DNA of 64,000 nucleotides from Symbiodinium natans (taxonomy: Eukaryota > Sar > Dinophyceae > Suessiales > Symbiodiniaceae), in assembly GCA_905221605.1 (NCBI GenBank), contig CAJNDS010000015.1, positions 1-64,000 of the forward strand, read 5' to 3'. Under the pieces are notes generated by a model. It had not been told where the DNA came from. It saw nothing but the letters and a program-made list of their open reading frames with translations, and did no database searches. A program made the position numbers and the translations under genes. This document shows positions 52,621 through 63,703 of this stretch, piece by piece (positions within the stretch are counted from its first letter, which is position 1; every line of letters begins with the position of its first letter).

Positions 52621-54501
52621 ATGCTGTCCCGTGTGCTGAACCCGGGCCGCTCGGCTGCCGCGGCGGCCAGGCGACTCCCGAGCTCTCGTGGGGTCACGAC
52701 CACTCAGATTGGAGGCTACGAGGTCTTTGACCACTCTTACGATGCCGTGGTCATCGGCGCAGGTGGTGCCGGTCTTCGTGCGGCTGCCGGCCTGGTCGGC
52801 CACGGCCTGAAGACGGCATGCATCTCCAAAGTCTTCCCAACGCGCTCGCACACTGTGGCCGCACAGGGTGGGATCAACGGGGCCCTGGCCAACATGACCG
52901 AAGATGACTGGCGTTGGCATGCATATGACACCGTCAAGGGAGCCGACTGGCTCGGTGACCAAGACGCCATCCAGCACATGTGCCGGCTGGCCCCTGAAGT
53001 CATCTTGGAGCTGGAGTCCTTTGGACTGCCCTTCTCGCGCACTCCAGAAGGCAAGATCTACCAACGAGCGTTCGGTGGCCAGAGCCTGAAGTTTGGCAAG
53101 GGTGGACAGGCCTATCGATGTGCGGCTGCAGCAGACAGAACTGGCCACGCCATTTTGCACACGCTGTACGGCATGGCCTTGAAGTTTGACTGCCTTTTCT
53201 TTGTGGAGTACTTTGCCTTGGATCTGATCATGAGTGATGATGGGAAGTGCCTTGGCTGCCTGGCCATGTGCATGGAAGATGGCTCAATCCATCGTTTCGG
53301 TGCGCACTCTACCATCATCGCCACTGGTGGCTTCGGTCGTGCGTATCAATCCTGCACCTCTGCACACACCTGCACCGGCGATGGCAGTGCGATGGCTTCT
53401 CGTGCAGGTTTGCCCATGCAGGACCTTGAGTTTGTCCAGTTCCATCCTACTGGCATCTTCCCAGCTGGCTGCCTCTTGACGGAGGGCTGCCGTGGCGAAG
53501 GCGGCATTCTGCGCAACAGCGAGGGTGAGCCCTTCATGGCTCGTTATGCCCCAACTGCCAAGGACTTGGCCTCACGTGATGTTGTGAGCCGTGCCATGAC
53601 GCTGGAGGTTCGTGAGGGCCGCGGTGTGGGTCCGGAGAAAGATCACATCTACCTGCACTTGGATCACCTGCCACCAGAGACGTTGGCGGAGCGATTGCCA
53701 GGAATCTCGGAAACTGCTAAGATCTTTGCTGGTGTCGACGTCACGAAGGAGCCAGCCCCTGTGCTGCCGACTGTGCATTACAACATGGGCGGAATCCCTA
53801 CCAACTGGAAGACGCAGGTCATCCGCGACGCCGAGAACACGATCGTTCCGGGCTTGCTCGCTGCCGGCGAGGCTGGCAGCGCGTCTGTGCACGGAGCCAA
53901 CCGTCTTGGTGCCAACTCCTTGCTGGACCTGGTGGTCTTTGGCCGTCAAGCGGCTGACACGACTGCCGAGTTGGTGAAGCCCAACAGCCCTCCGGTGACG
54001 CTTCCCAAGAATGCGGGAGAGGCCAGCATCCAGCGTATGGACAAGATGCGCTATGCCAAGGGCCCCATCCCGACAGCGGCCCTGCGCCGTGAGTTGCAGG
54101 TCAGCATGCAGAAGTATGCACCTGTGTACAGAAATGCTGACGACCTGGCAAAGGGCAAGGGTGTGGTCGCAGAAGTCATGAAGAAGTTCAAGGATGTGGG
54201 TGTCACAGATCGCAGCATGGTGTGGAACACGGATCTGATCGAAACCCTCGAGTTGGAGAACCTCATCAACCAGGCCGCCCAGGAAATGTACTCCGCAGAG
54301 GCCCGCAAGGAGTCAAGGGGTGCCCACGCGCACGAAAACTTCCCGGATCGGGACGACGAGAATTGGATGAAGCACACGTTGTCTTGGTTGGACAAGCCCT
54401 ACGTTGAAGATGCCAAGGTCGTCTTGAAGTACCGGTCCGTGATCGACCAGCCGCTGGACAAGGAGATGCACCACGTCCCGCCCGCCAAGCGCGTGTACTG
54501 A
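52621..54501 (+). CDS. SDHA: Succinate dehydrogenase flavoprotein subunit, mitochondrial (copy 2)
   Basis: Encodes the same 626-residue protein as copy 1. The only nucleotide difference I found is CCG to CCT in a Pro codon near 53798. Identity with copy 1 runs from 41 bases before the ATG to 19 bases after the stop, and the flanks outside are unrelated. That argues against simple unequal crossing-over of a long unit and for retroposition of a processed copy or for gene conversion confined to the transcript. Function and motifs are as for copy 1. Confidence 0.98.
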   Translation: MLSRVLNPGRSAAAAARRLPSSRGVTTTQIGGYEVFDHSYDAVVIGAGGAGLRAAAGLVGHGLKTACISKVFPTRSHTVAAQGGINGALANMTEDDWRWHAYDTVKGADWLGDQDAIQHMCRLAPEVILELESFGLPFSRTPEGKIYQRAFGGQSLKFGKGGQAYRCAAAADRTGHAILHTLYGMALKFDCLFFVEYFALDLIMSDDGKCLGCLAMCMEDGSIHRFGAHSTIIATGGFGRAYQSCTSAHTCTGDGSAMASRAGLPMQDLEFVQFHPTGIFPAGCLLTEGCRGEGGILRNSEGEPFMARYAPTAKDLASRDVVSRAMTLEVREGRGVGPEKDHIYLHLDHLPPETLAERLPGISETAKIFAGVDVTKEPAPVLPTVHYNMGGIPTNWKTQVIRDAENTIVPGLLAAGEAGSASVHGANRLGANSLLDLVVFGRQAADTTAELVKPNSPPVTLPKNAGEASIQRMDKMRYAKGPIPTAALRRELQVSMQKYAPVYRNADDLAKGKGVVAEVMKKFKDVGVTDRSMVWNTDLIETLELENLINQAAQEMYSAEARKESRGAHAHENFPDRDDENWMKHTLSWLDKPYVEDAKVVLKYRSVIDQPLDKEMHHVPPAKRVY

Positions 54502-54901
54502 GTGAGCGAAGGAACATGCACAGATATGCACAGTTTCGGAGCCGGAGTCTTGTCCATACCTGCAACTGCCAAATGCAGCACGTAGCGCGCATCTGACATT
54601 TTCTAAATTTCGCTTGTCGGCTCCAGTCGAAAACAACGCTGCATTGTTTTTGTCTGCCATGCCGTGTTATTTTATGAATATCCTGTGTTGCTACTGCTGA
54701 GCCGGAGTACATATGTGTTGACTAGACTGGAGGGTTTCTCGATCTGCGATCTGCGCATACTCAACGACAAAGAACATGAGGCAGCTGCGATGCGCAGGGT
54801 GACATTGTGCAACCTATAAGATCAATCATCTGTCTCCGCATTCATTTGGCCAGCGGTAGACTTTGGGTGCACAGACCCTGCTACCTTGAGACTGGCCAGC
54901 C
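54502..54901. other. Spacer between SDHA and RPL35A
   Basis: No gene or repeat was seen beyond the 19 shared bases after the stop. The last bases before ATG (CAGCC) suit translation initiation. Confidence 0.5.
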
Positions 54902-55267
54902 ATGGCTGAGGCAAAGGCGAAGGCCAAGAAGTTCGTCAAGAAGACTAAGCAGCCAGTGCGCCTCTATGCCAAGGGCTTGATCCTGGGCTACAAGCGCAGC
55001 AAGTCCAACTGCTATGCCAATTGCACGCTGCTGAAAATTGACGGTGTGCGCACCAAGGAGGACACGCAGTTCTACATTGGAAAGAGGGTTGCCTACGTAT
55101 ACAAGGCCAAGAAGGAGGTGAAGCACTCCAAGTTCCGAGTTATGTGGGGCAAGGTCCGTCGCAGCCACGGAAATTCAGGCGTCGTGAGGGCCAAGTTTGT
55201 GAAGAACATCCCGCCGAAGGCCTTTGGCGCTCCTTGCCGAGTGATGCTTTACCCCAGCAGCATCTGA
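54902..55267 (+). CDS. RPL35A: 60S ribosomal protein eL33 (L35a), copy 1
   Basis: 121 codons, intronless. A Lys/Ala-rich N-terminus is followed by the family core: [22 protein letters not shown]-like [51 protein letters not shown], and the invariant C-terminus RVMLYPSSI. Length is close to the usual ~110 residues. The protein is part of the large cytosolic ribosomal subunit. A second copy lies 652 bases downstream. Confidence 0.97.
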   Translation: MAEAKAKAKKFVKKTKQPVRLYAKGLILGYKRSKSNCYANCTLLKIDGVRTKEDTQFYIGKRVAYVYKAKKEVKHSKFRVMWGKVRRSHGNSGVVRAKFVKNIPPKAFGAPCRVMLYPSSI

Positions 55268-55553
55268 GCTTGCTGGTGATGTCATGTTGCAAACCCATAT
55301 TCTGTGCCAACCCAGAAGAAGTGAGAAACAGGGCCGAAGGGGAGATGAGCTGTGTGCATGTTCGAGTTAGTCATTCTCCCGTTCACATAGACAAGTCTGC
55401 CAGGATGTACATCTTTTTAAAGCGGTCTTGATGTTTTGCACGTGTGCTGAGAAAGGGACACCGATCATGCAGGTGACTTCTGATGGAGGATTCGCATGCT
55501 CGCAAAGGTTGGCTCAGCTGGGAGGCCAGAGTGGCAGTAGTCAGGCGTAAGCC
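55268..55553. other. Spacer between RPL35A copies
   Basis: 286 bases that do not resemble the sequence upstream of copy 1 or downstream of copy 2. Only four bases on each side of the coding sequence are common. Confidence 0.6.
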
Positions 55554-55919
55554 ATGGCTGAGGCAAAGGCGAAGGCCAAGAAGTTCGTCAAGAAGACTAA
55601 GCAGCCAGTGCGCCTCTATGCCAAGGGCTTGATCCTGGGCTACAAGCGCAGCAAGTCCAACTGCTATGCCAATTGCACGCTGCTGAAAATTGACGGTGTG
55701 CGCACCAAGGAGGACACGCAGTTCTACATTGGAAAGAGGGTTGCCTACGTATACAAGGCCAAGAAGGAGGTGAAGCACTCCAAGTTCCGAGTTATGTGGG
55801 GCAAGGTCCGTCGCAGCCACGGAAATTCAGGCGTTGTGAGGGCCAAGTTTGTGAAGAACATCCCGCCGAAGGCCTTTGGCGCTCCTTGCCGAGTGATGCT
55901 TTACCCCAGCAGCATCTGA
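55554..55919 (+). CDS. RPL35A: 60S ribosomal protein eL33 (L35a), copy 2
   Basis: Identical protein to copy 1. One synonymous difference was seen (GTC to GTT in the Val codon near 55836). Identity is limited to AGCC-ATG through TGA-GCTT, so the two copies share essentially only the coding sequence. Function as for copy 1. Confidence 0.97.
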   Translation: MAEAKAKAKKFVKKTKQPVRLYAKGLILGYKRSKSNCYANCTLLKIDGVRTKEDTQFYIGKRVAYVYKAKKEVKHSKFRVMWGKVRRSHGNSGVVRAKFVKNIPPKAFGAPCRVMLYPSSI

Positions 55920-56386
55920 GCTTTGACTGCCGCACTTCAGACTGGCCTCTCCTGCGAGCACGATGAGAAAATTCTCAGGCCATGGAAGCAGCCTTCGCAC
56001 CTGACATGCCTCGGCGCACATGTGCGCTCGAGAGACTCTAGAATGCTCAGCTGGGAGCGTCGGCCTTGCGCAGCCCTTTGGCTTCAAGCTCCTGCTGCGG
56101 ATGGTTCCACAGCTGGAGCTGGGGGGGAAGCGAGAGGGCTTATGTGGCAGCAATCATAGTGCCCTCCACGATACAGCATGCCACATGCGAAGAGTAAGAA
56201 CTGCGCAAAATAACCAGCCAGCAGATATCGAGCTAGCCAGTAGGGAGCCTGAGCAACGCGGTCAGCACCGTCGAGAAGTGCACCACGTGCGTCTGCGCAC
56301 GACTTGGTGTACCGATGTCCGACAAAGGACTGGAGGGTACAGTTAGGCTGTGACAATTTGGTGAAATGCCTCATGCAACCCCGCAG
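55920..56386. other. Non-coding region downstream of RPL35A copy 2
   Basis: Nothing recognised. It ends in CCCCGCAG, a plausible splice acceptor for the block that follows. Confidence 0.45.
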
Positions 56387-56542
56387 GACAACTCGAAGAA
56401 TCCGATGAGTCAGCCAAGGCCGATGTCTCTGTATCAGAATTGCTGCGTGTACTGCTGGGGTCGTCCCCTGAACATGCTCAGGAGAACCAGCTGCCGGTCA
56501 AGAACACTTTCATCCATTTCGCGAGTCCTGTCAGGACCATGT
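56387..56542 (+). CDS. Possible host exon with VKNTFIHFASP motif
   Basis: After CCCCGCAG an open frame reads GQLEESDESAKADVSVSELL and then NQLPVKNTFIHFASPVRTM before a TGA. I recall VKNTFI[HD]F motifs in short dinoflagellate proteins, but assign no function. The frame does not start with ATG, so an upstream exon is needed. Confidence 0.35.
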
Positions 56543-56904
56543 GAGCATGTCTATGGAGTTGGACGAAAGGTGTGGGAAGCTGGGTGTGTGGAGTGATTGC
56601 AGGGCCAAAATGAATCTGCGAGGACTGCTTGTGGAGATTGCAAACATCGAGCTTTGTGAACGCCAGGACGACACACACCCAAGCCACGCCGAAGACGGTA
56701 CCACCGCACTTCGCCCCGGAGGCGCGGGGATTGATCAGCTGTTGAACCCAACTCCTTACTTTGCTTGAGGCCTGTGAGTCATGGTGAGTCATGTACCTGA
56801 CAGCGCACACACATCGTAGAATGTGAGATGATGTGATACAAGCGCGAAGCAGGTGAACACCGGCGGCGCACCTTGCACGTCCCGCTTGTTGCCCCCCCAC
56901 CCTG

Positions 56905-57035
56905 AGTCAAACTTTGAGGGTTGTTTTGCAAATATGGGGGTTTCCGAAATTCGGGGGTACCTTATATTGGGGGTCATATTCTGAGGGAACCCATTATTGG
57001 GACCTATATTAGGGGTCCCTGATTTTCGTAGGCCC
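56905..57035. repeat. Irregular G-run repeat
   Basis: GGGGGT or its complement recurs every ~15-22 bases with AT-rich fill (TGGGGGTTTCCG, CGGGGGTACC, TGGGGGTCAT, TAGGGGTCCC). Similar degenerate sequence lies at 59925-60010 (other strand) and 61845-61915. Confidence 0.5.
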
Positions 57036-58654
57036 CCCATATCCCAGAAGCTCCAGAGCTCTCCAGGAGGTGGGCGCTGACGGTGCTGGCTCCTCTGAGC
57101 CTGGGTGTGGGCCCTATGGAGATCTATGGAGTCCCAGGTTGTTGACATGCTTTGACAGAAAATACTCTTGCAAGGATCCCAAATACGAGAGGCACTGTAC
57201 GAGGATGGTGACACTTTTGATACGTGACGATGTGAGGGTCGGGAAGCGACGACATCTACGAGGATGATATGACCTCCATCCTTGAAACTGCTGATGTTTC
57301 GAGCGACGCAAAGGTCTGTGCACGACAGCGCTTCAAAACTCTTGCACAGTCTTGCAAGCGCAACACTTTGTTGCATCACTGTTTGAACTTCTTTAAAATC
57401 AAACCCCTTCAACGACCTCATAAAGCCACAAAGCCGGTTTAAACTTAAAACCCGTTACAGAACTTCTGCAAGCTTTTGCTTCACAGCCTTTTGCAACCCG
57501 CTGGCCGTCTTGAGAACTTCGGCAACGCCTTTTCAAAACCTTTTAAAGCACTCTGCAAGCCATTTGAATCCCGCAGTTCTAGACTGAATCGCGCCGGCAT
57601 CATCGTTATTGCCCAATGCTTTATCATGAAACATGTATACTGCCATCATAAGCCTGCAGCAGCCTGCATTAGCCCCTATCTGCTGCTGATGAAGATGGAC
57701 TTTTCCTTCTTTGTTTTAATTGACTTCAGGCTACCTGTTGTCTTGTTCATATGTGGTAGAGGATCTTAGGATGTGCAGCTCTGAGACAAATGGCCGCAGT
57801 GGTCTGGGAGCCTGCGTTTGATGCGGGAGCCCCTGCCCCGGCTCAGGATCGCTCCTCTTCGTCTCTTCGACTTTCTACCGTCCCCGCAGGTCGGAGAAAT
57901 TTTCACTCACACGGCAGGCAAGATCTCAAAGGATCTGTCATGAGAGCCATAGCCAGGTCCAAAACTCGCAGCACACGCAACCTCGTGCGCCGCCTCAACT
58001 GCAGGCCGCCCAAGAACGCATGCGTTGGAAGCATGAGCCGGCCCCAGAGCCACCCAAAACCTCCCAAACCTCGGAGTCCTGGTTGGGGAGGTGAAGTTGC
58101 AGTCTGCTTGTGACATGATTTTCAGGCGGAGGCCATAACTGCTGTAGCTGCGTTCCACGCAGTGCATGCACCTTTGGTGGCACTAGATGCTTTACATTGT
58201 CTATTTTGGTTATTTTGGTCACAAGTTCGCATACCCCAACCTGACAGGGACAGAGCTTTGGTGGCTAAGGCGATCTTCTCCGCAATGCCGCCCTTGCCGC
58301 AGCTAAGCTCCGGGGCGGCTCCGGCGTTCCAGGCAGGGTGGCTTAGGCCTTGGTTCACCCGACACGGGCGCGCGCGCCCATAGCCGAGCCCGAAACCTGG
58401 GCCACAGCGAGCTTTCAGGCCTTGACCAGCCGCCCGACCCCCCAGGACCCAAAAGGCATCTGTCGTGATGTGAGCGTGTGTGTACGGTGGAGATGGTGAG
58501 GATGCGAGGGCACACACATACGGCATGTTTGCCGTTGTGTTGCGGTGTCTCGTAAAGTGCGTGCGGCTGTTTGGTGTGGTGGACGACACCAGTCGCGAGG
58601 GACGACACATGTCGTGGTGTCATGGCGTGTCCCGTGTGGGCGGTTGTCTCGTGT
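57036..58654. other. Region without a recognised gene
   Basis: Several short frames exist, and CCCCGCAG|G at 57892 could be an acceptor, but nothing reads as a known protein and no array of exons could be built. Confidence 0.4.
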
Positions 58655-58785
58655 GGTAGTTGCGCGGGCGGGCGCGCGGGCACAGGCGGGTGCGGGCGGG
58701 TGCCAGCGCGCGGGCTGGGGGGCGGGCGGTGCGGGCAGGCGCGGGCGGGCGGGTACGGGTGGGCGCGGGTGGGCGTGCCGGCAGC
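58655..58785. repeat. GC-rich GCGGGCGGG tract
   Basis: ~120 bases of degenerate GCGGGTGCGGGCGGGT units. The frames through it are Gly/Arg/Pro-rich artefacts. Confidence 0.7.
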
Positions 58786-61590
58786 CCGAAGAACAAGAAC
58801 CCCACGTGGTGATGTGGGGAGAACAAGAAACCTATAAAATCTCAAGAACGAACCCCGAAAAGTCCGCCCCCGCCGAACCCATCAGGCTGTAACGCTAGAA
58901 GCGAGAGATTCTCGGTAATTTGGCGAAGATGGGCGGTGACCAAGCCTGCATTCCAACAGTCCGAACATAGGCTCCGAGATGGAGGGGTCATCTGACATTT
59001 CATTCACCTCCATCTCTCAGGCGCCTCCCGACATGTGGCCTCCAGATCCTTGCGCGATGACCATGCGACTTGGACCCTGTTGGGCCAGGCGTTTCAACTA
59101 GTTTCAAGGTTGCCCTGTGTCTGCATGTTGTGGAGGAGTGCCAAGCTTGTTGTGCAGTGCTCACCTTGATCACATGTGCAAGGTTTGAAGCTCCACAGTC
59201 CGAGCCCTAGGCTTCGCTTGTCATGGTAGGGCAGCGGCATACATGGCATCAGAGTGCCGCTGCGAAGCAATGTGCGCTGCGCGTGTTTCCGGCACATGTT
59301 TAGCAGGGATGCTCGCGTATGGCAGGACCTGCATGTCGTAGGTCATTTGATATCATTTGATTCACCCCTAAGGCCAGAAGGTCCCGTGATGTACGCAGAT
59401 GGGGATGGCTCGCTAGGCAGGCCCTGCTTCGTGCTTTATTCCAATGTCTGGGAGTCTGGGACTCTGAGTCTGGGGATGGATTACTCGGCCAGTCTGTGCT
59501 CGGGCCCGCAGGAGGCTTTCAAGGTGGATTCTCGGAGTGGTGGCCGTGGGCGCAAGATGCCGGCAAGGTGCTCAGCAGGTTTGGATCTCACTGTGCGGCA
59601 ATCCATGGCATGACGTTGCACTCCTGGCCCTCCTCCCGCTGAATGCTGGCGTGCCTCATGTGGCTGTTGGAGTCCAGACTTGTTCCAGCTCGGGGGATGT
59701 CATGGGTGAACGTAGGACCTTAATCTGGGATAATCAGAGTCTCGCCACGATTCCTCGGCCTTCTCGCCTTCTTCACTGCGAGCGGCGTCTGCTGCCCTAG
59801 GACTGCCTAACCCAGACGCGATCCACCCAACAGCCAGGGACCCAGAGGTGCGGGGAGGTCTGGAGTTCAGGTAGCCGCAGGTTGGGCCTGTCAGGTTCGT
59901 GCCATGGGAGGTTTACGAACATAGGGGACGCCAATAGAGATCCCCACTAGGATCCCCTTAAAACAAGGTACCCCTTCACACCCCCTAATGTCGGAAACCC
60001 CCCCCATTTCCCCTGGCCTCCATGGCCCTTCCAAAGGTCGACCCTTCGAGCTGGGACGGGGAGCTCTACCGTGAGGCTGCCACAGGAATTCCCTCATGAG
60101 CTCTGTTGAAAGCATTGGGTGATATCGGGTGAGCACCTACGACCCTCGAGGCCTGATATCGGAGGCCGATGTGTGACCGCGCGTTTCACCAGACGATGCA
60201 AGGTCCATGAGCGCCTGTGTAGACTGGTCAGGGTCACCGACGGTTCACCGGGTTTTGCAAGGTTTGGACACTTCAGGCTTGCTCGGGCTGGGAGCAGAGG
60301 GGATTGGGAGACTGCGGGGCGCAGGCCAAAAGGCTTTGCATCAAACTTGTTCTCTTTTGTAGCACGTTCTTGTTGCAGGTGGCGTGAGCATGCTTTCTGC
60401 AGCGCCAAGGATTGGGCCGCTGTTCTGTGAGTTTCAATGCTTTTGCCGGCCCTGATGTGTGTCAGATAAGAGCTGAGAGCGAAGGAAGCAGGGCACGAGA
60501 AAGCAGAGATACCGTTTCTGGGTAAACCTACAAACGTGGTCTGCGAGCAGTGTATCTTCCCTCGCAGAGACACAAGTACCAAAACCCAATAATCAAGCAA
60601 TATGCCTTAAATCATGTGAAGGGTCCGTTCATAACCTAAAGTATATTCCTTAATTAAGGGGTATTGGGCTCTCTGGTAACAAGAACCCACCACTGACAAC
60701 AGTAGTAGCATCCAGCCATCCCCTCTGGAGCCATGGGCCTTGGACGCGGAGACCCACAGGAAGATCCGGGGCATGCTGTATCGTGGGGCATCGCATGGGG
60801 GCTTAGAGAGGCCACTGCTCTGACCTTTCAAAGCTTTAGTCTCTTAGTGTAGAAGCCTTGCGATTTTCCAGGGTTACCCGACCTCCTAACAGGCGTAGTC
60901 ATGATAGGAAGAGCATGCCACGATAATGCAAGTAATGGTAACACGATCAGAATCATTGGCAACGACAGCGTGATGTGCAGCAAGGGTAGCTTTTACGGGG
61001 TTTTCGCACACTCCCCATCTGATCTGATGTTTGATCAGACTTTCCAAGGTCACAGCGAGCAGCTTGCGGGGACCTTGTACCATCCAGGAGAACGCAAAGT
61101 TGAGCATGATGCTGGTGGGCGTGCGATGATAAGCCAATGGCACTGGTGTTGCGGGATTTGGCGTACATCACGATTGATATTGTAGCCGCACGCATGGAGC
61201 TTCTCGGTAATCATGCTGGAGCGGTCGAGCTGTGCCTGCTCTGACCGCTGACCATAACTCTTCCAAGCCCCGGTGAAAGCAAGCTGTCGAAATCTCGCGG
61301 CCAGGAGGTCTTTGAGACATCGCAGGCCTTAGCCGAATTTTTGCAGGGCTTTCAGTTTATGTTGCACGCGGGGCTCTGATACTTCACATGACCTCATCGT
61401 TCCGAGCTTCGTTCGCACCTGTGGGGGGTTAGATTGCTCTCAGTCTCCGGGCAATATTCCAGCATGCCAACTTTCGACCGCAACCCGAAAGCTCTTGCAC
61501 TTAGATGCGGCAGTCTCATGTCTTGAGTCCCAACGGTCGGGCTTAAGCCTCCCACAGCCAGGCCCACGCGGCCTGCAGATAAAAGTCAGT
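58786..61590. other. Region without a recognised gene
   Basis: No frame with familiar motifs was found in 2.8 kb. A C-run-rich segment at 59925-60010 resembles the G-run repeat at 56905-57035 in reverse complement. A GGTATTGGG / CCCAATA foldback lies near 60585-60667. Confidence 0.4.
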
Positions 61591-61797
61591 AGATATCATA
61601 ATATTCAATCACACGCATAAAAAATTATGTATATATATATACAGATTATGTACGCATATCTATATGAATTTTATATTTACTTTTCGGAAATCCCAATATT
61701 AGTATAGTCCGGAACGGGACCAGGCTGGTCGGCCGGAAGCTGCCCGTGTTGCGGCCCGCCGGCGCTTCGGTGAGACGGCGCCCGGCTTTGAACAGTT

Positions 61798-61845
61798 GGG
61801 GGTTTAGGGTTTAGGGCTTAGGGTTTAGGGTTTAGGGTAAGAAGG
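61798..61845 (+). repeat. Interstitial telomere-like tract (GGTTTAG)n
   Basis: GGGTTTAGGGTTTAGGGCTTA and further copies, ~45 bases, better preserved than the tract at 16965. Complementary CCCTAAGCCCTGAACCCTAA lies at 62423-62453, and GGGTTTTGGGTTTAGGG at 62582-62610. Confidence 0.75.
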
Positions 61846-61939
61846 GACCCCGAATATAGGCCCGCAAATAGTAGGATTCCCGTTTCAAAAGGACCCCGAT
61901 AGGAACCCCCCAGTCTGAGGCTTTCCCCAAAGTCTTGTA

Positions 61940-62275
61940 GAACATTGTGTCATAATGTATGTTTGATACCGTACGATATTGTGCAATGTTGTATACCATT
62001 GTACAGCATTTTTTTACCTGTTGTATAATGTTTCATGTTGTTACAAGCATTGCACAGTATTGTATTGTATTGCACAGTATTGTATTGTATTGTATAGTAT
62101 AGTATTGTATAGTATTGTACAGAATTGTCTTGTATCGTATAGTATTGTATAGTCTTGTCTTGTATGATATAACATTTTTGTAATATTGGATAGTACTGAA
62201 GAGTACTGTATAGTATTGTATAGTATTGTGTGGTGTCGTATCGTATTGTATGGCGTTGTGAAGTCTTTTTATCGT
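61940..62275. repeat. Minisatellite TATTGTATAG
   Basis: Degenerate 10-base units (AGTATTGTAT) over ~330 bases. The complement resembles the AATATACAAT array inside element C. Confidence 0.85.
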
Positions 62276-62866
62276 ACAGGATGGTATTTGTACAATCTTG
62301 CGTCCTATTTCTCGTTATCTGTATATGGGCCTCTTGGTATTGCATGCTGGGCCGATGTTGTGTTCTTAGCTTCTTTGTTCTGTGGCACCGAGACTCATGC
62401 GTTTGGAGCACCTTCACGACAACCCTAAGCCCTGAACCCTAAGCCCTAAGCCCCTCTCATGTTGTTGAAAAAGATTCTGAGGAGAAGCAGCGGGGCGAGC
62501 GTGAGCTCCACGAAGGCCTGTGACGCATGTGTTGGCGCATCTTGTTCGCTTGAAATTCTAAGCCTGTATGTTTTGGTTATATGTTGGGTTTTGGGTTTAG
62601 GGTTTTGGGTGGGGTATGACAGCTTTGCTTGCATGGCGTGTTGTGTATTTTCGGGTTCGGCTCCACATTCAAGTTCAAGGTGGGAAGGATGTGTGTTGAG
62701 GACTTCCTGCATCCAACGCTGCAAAACGATCAGGAGCAAAGTGCAACGCTAGCATCCGCTTTCTTAACATGGGCATTGTCACCCTGGCACAGGGCCCATC
62801 TGAACAGTATTCCTTGGGATGCTCCCCCTTTTTCTATCAGTCCTTAATGGGGATTATAATAGGGGG

Positions 62867-63021
62867 TACTTGAAAGTTCATGGTACTTACTTACCGATTA
62901 TAGCTGTACTTATAACCCTACTTGTAATACCCCTGAAGGGCCTTATAGGGGTTATCCCAATTATAAGTAGGGTTATAAGCCCAGATATAATTGGTTAGTA
63001 AGTACCATGAACCTTCAAGTA
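62867..63021. repeat. Foldback (MITE-like) element, ~75-bp arms
   Basis: TACTTGAAAGTTCATGGTAC at the left end pairs with the right-end complement of TACTTGAAGGTTCATGGTAC. Further in, CTTATAACCCTACTTGTAA pairs with its near-complement TTATAAGTAGGGTTATAAG, around a centre near GAAGGGCCTTATAGG. The arms span nearly the whole 155 bases. It fits a non-autonomous foldback element; a target duplication is not obvious. Confidence 0.7.
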
Positions 63022-63703
63022 GCGGGCATCCCACACCCGCTTTATGCAGCTTGAATGACCTGAAGGCCAAGCTTTTTTCGCGAGCTGCGGCGTGGAGCAG
63101 TTGCGGCCTTCCTCAAGGCTGGGCTTGGATTCCAAGCAGCTTTAAATGCTCGAAAGACCTGGGACTCCCCCCATCCTCGCCTGTACGAGGAATGTGCAGA
63201 GCCGCGGAGGTGGGGACGAATGAGCTTGGAGTTTGGCAACTTTGGGCTCAGGGTTCGAAATGTCCTCCTTTCTCGTCCCTTCTCATCCTTTGTCCCTTCG
63301 CGCTGTCACATCTCATCACTGGCATTCCTTTGCAGGGAGTTTGAGGCACGTGAGGAGTCATAATTAGCCGCATCTGCGAGGTCGTCTTGATACCAGGGAA
63401 GGAAGGCGTTTTCTTTGCCGTAAACCTCTCGACCGTTGGGCAGCCTCGACGAGGCTCGCGTCCTTACGGCATGGTCTCTGCACGGAAAGGCCGGGCGCAC
63501 TCGCCTGCCTGCGACGTGTCTTTTCGCTTTCGGGATTTTTCGGGTTACTTGGGGTGTGTTGAGAGCTGCAGCCGTATGTGGATGTACGCTGCGCGTTTGG
63601 GTCGAGCTTTTGGGCTTCTGGAGCGCTTCCAGAGCCACCACCGAAAGTGAGCGCCATCCAACAGGTGCGATTGTTTTCCCCGTGTTGGGCAGATGCGGGC
63701 ATC
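63022..63703. other. Upstream region of the ubiquitin-like/RCC1 gene
   Basis: No separate gene is certain. GGGCAG|AT at 63687-63694 could be an acceptor just before the start codon at 63704, possibly for the spliced leader. Confidence 0.4.
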
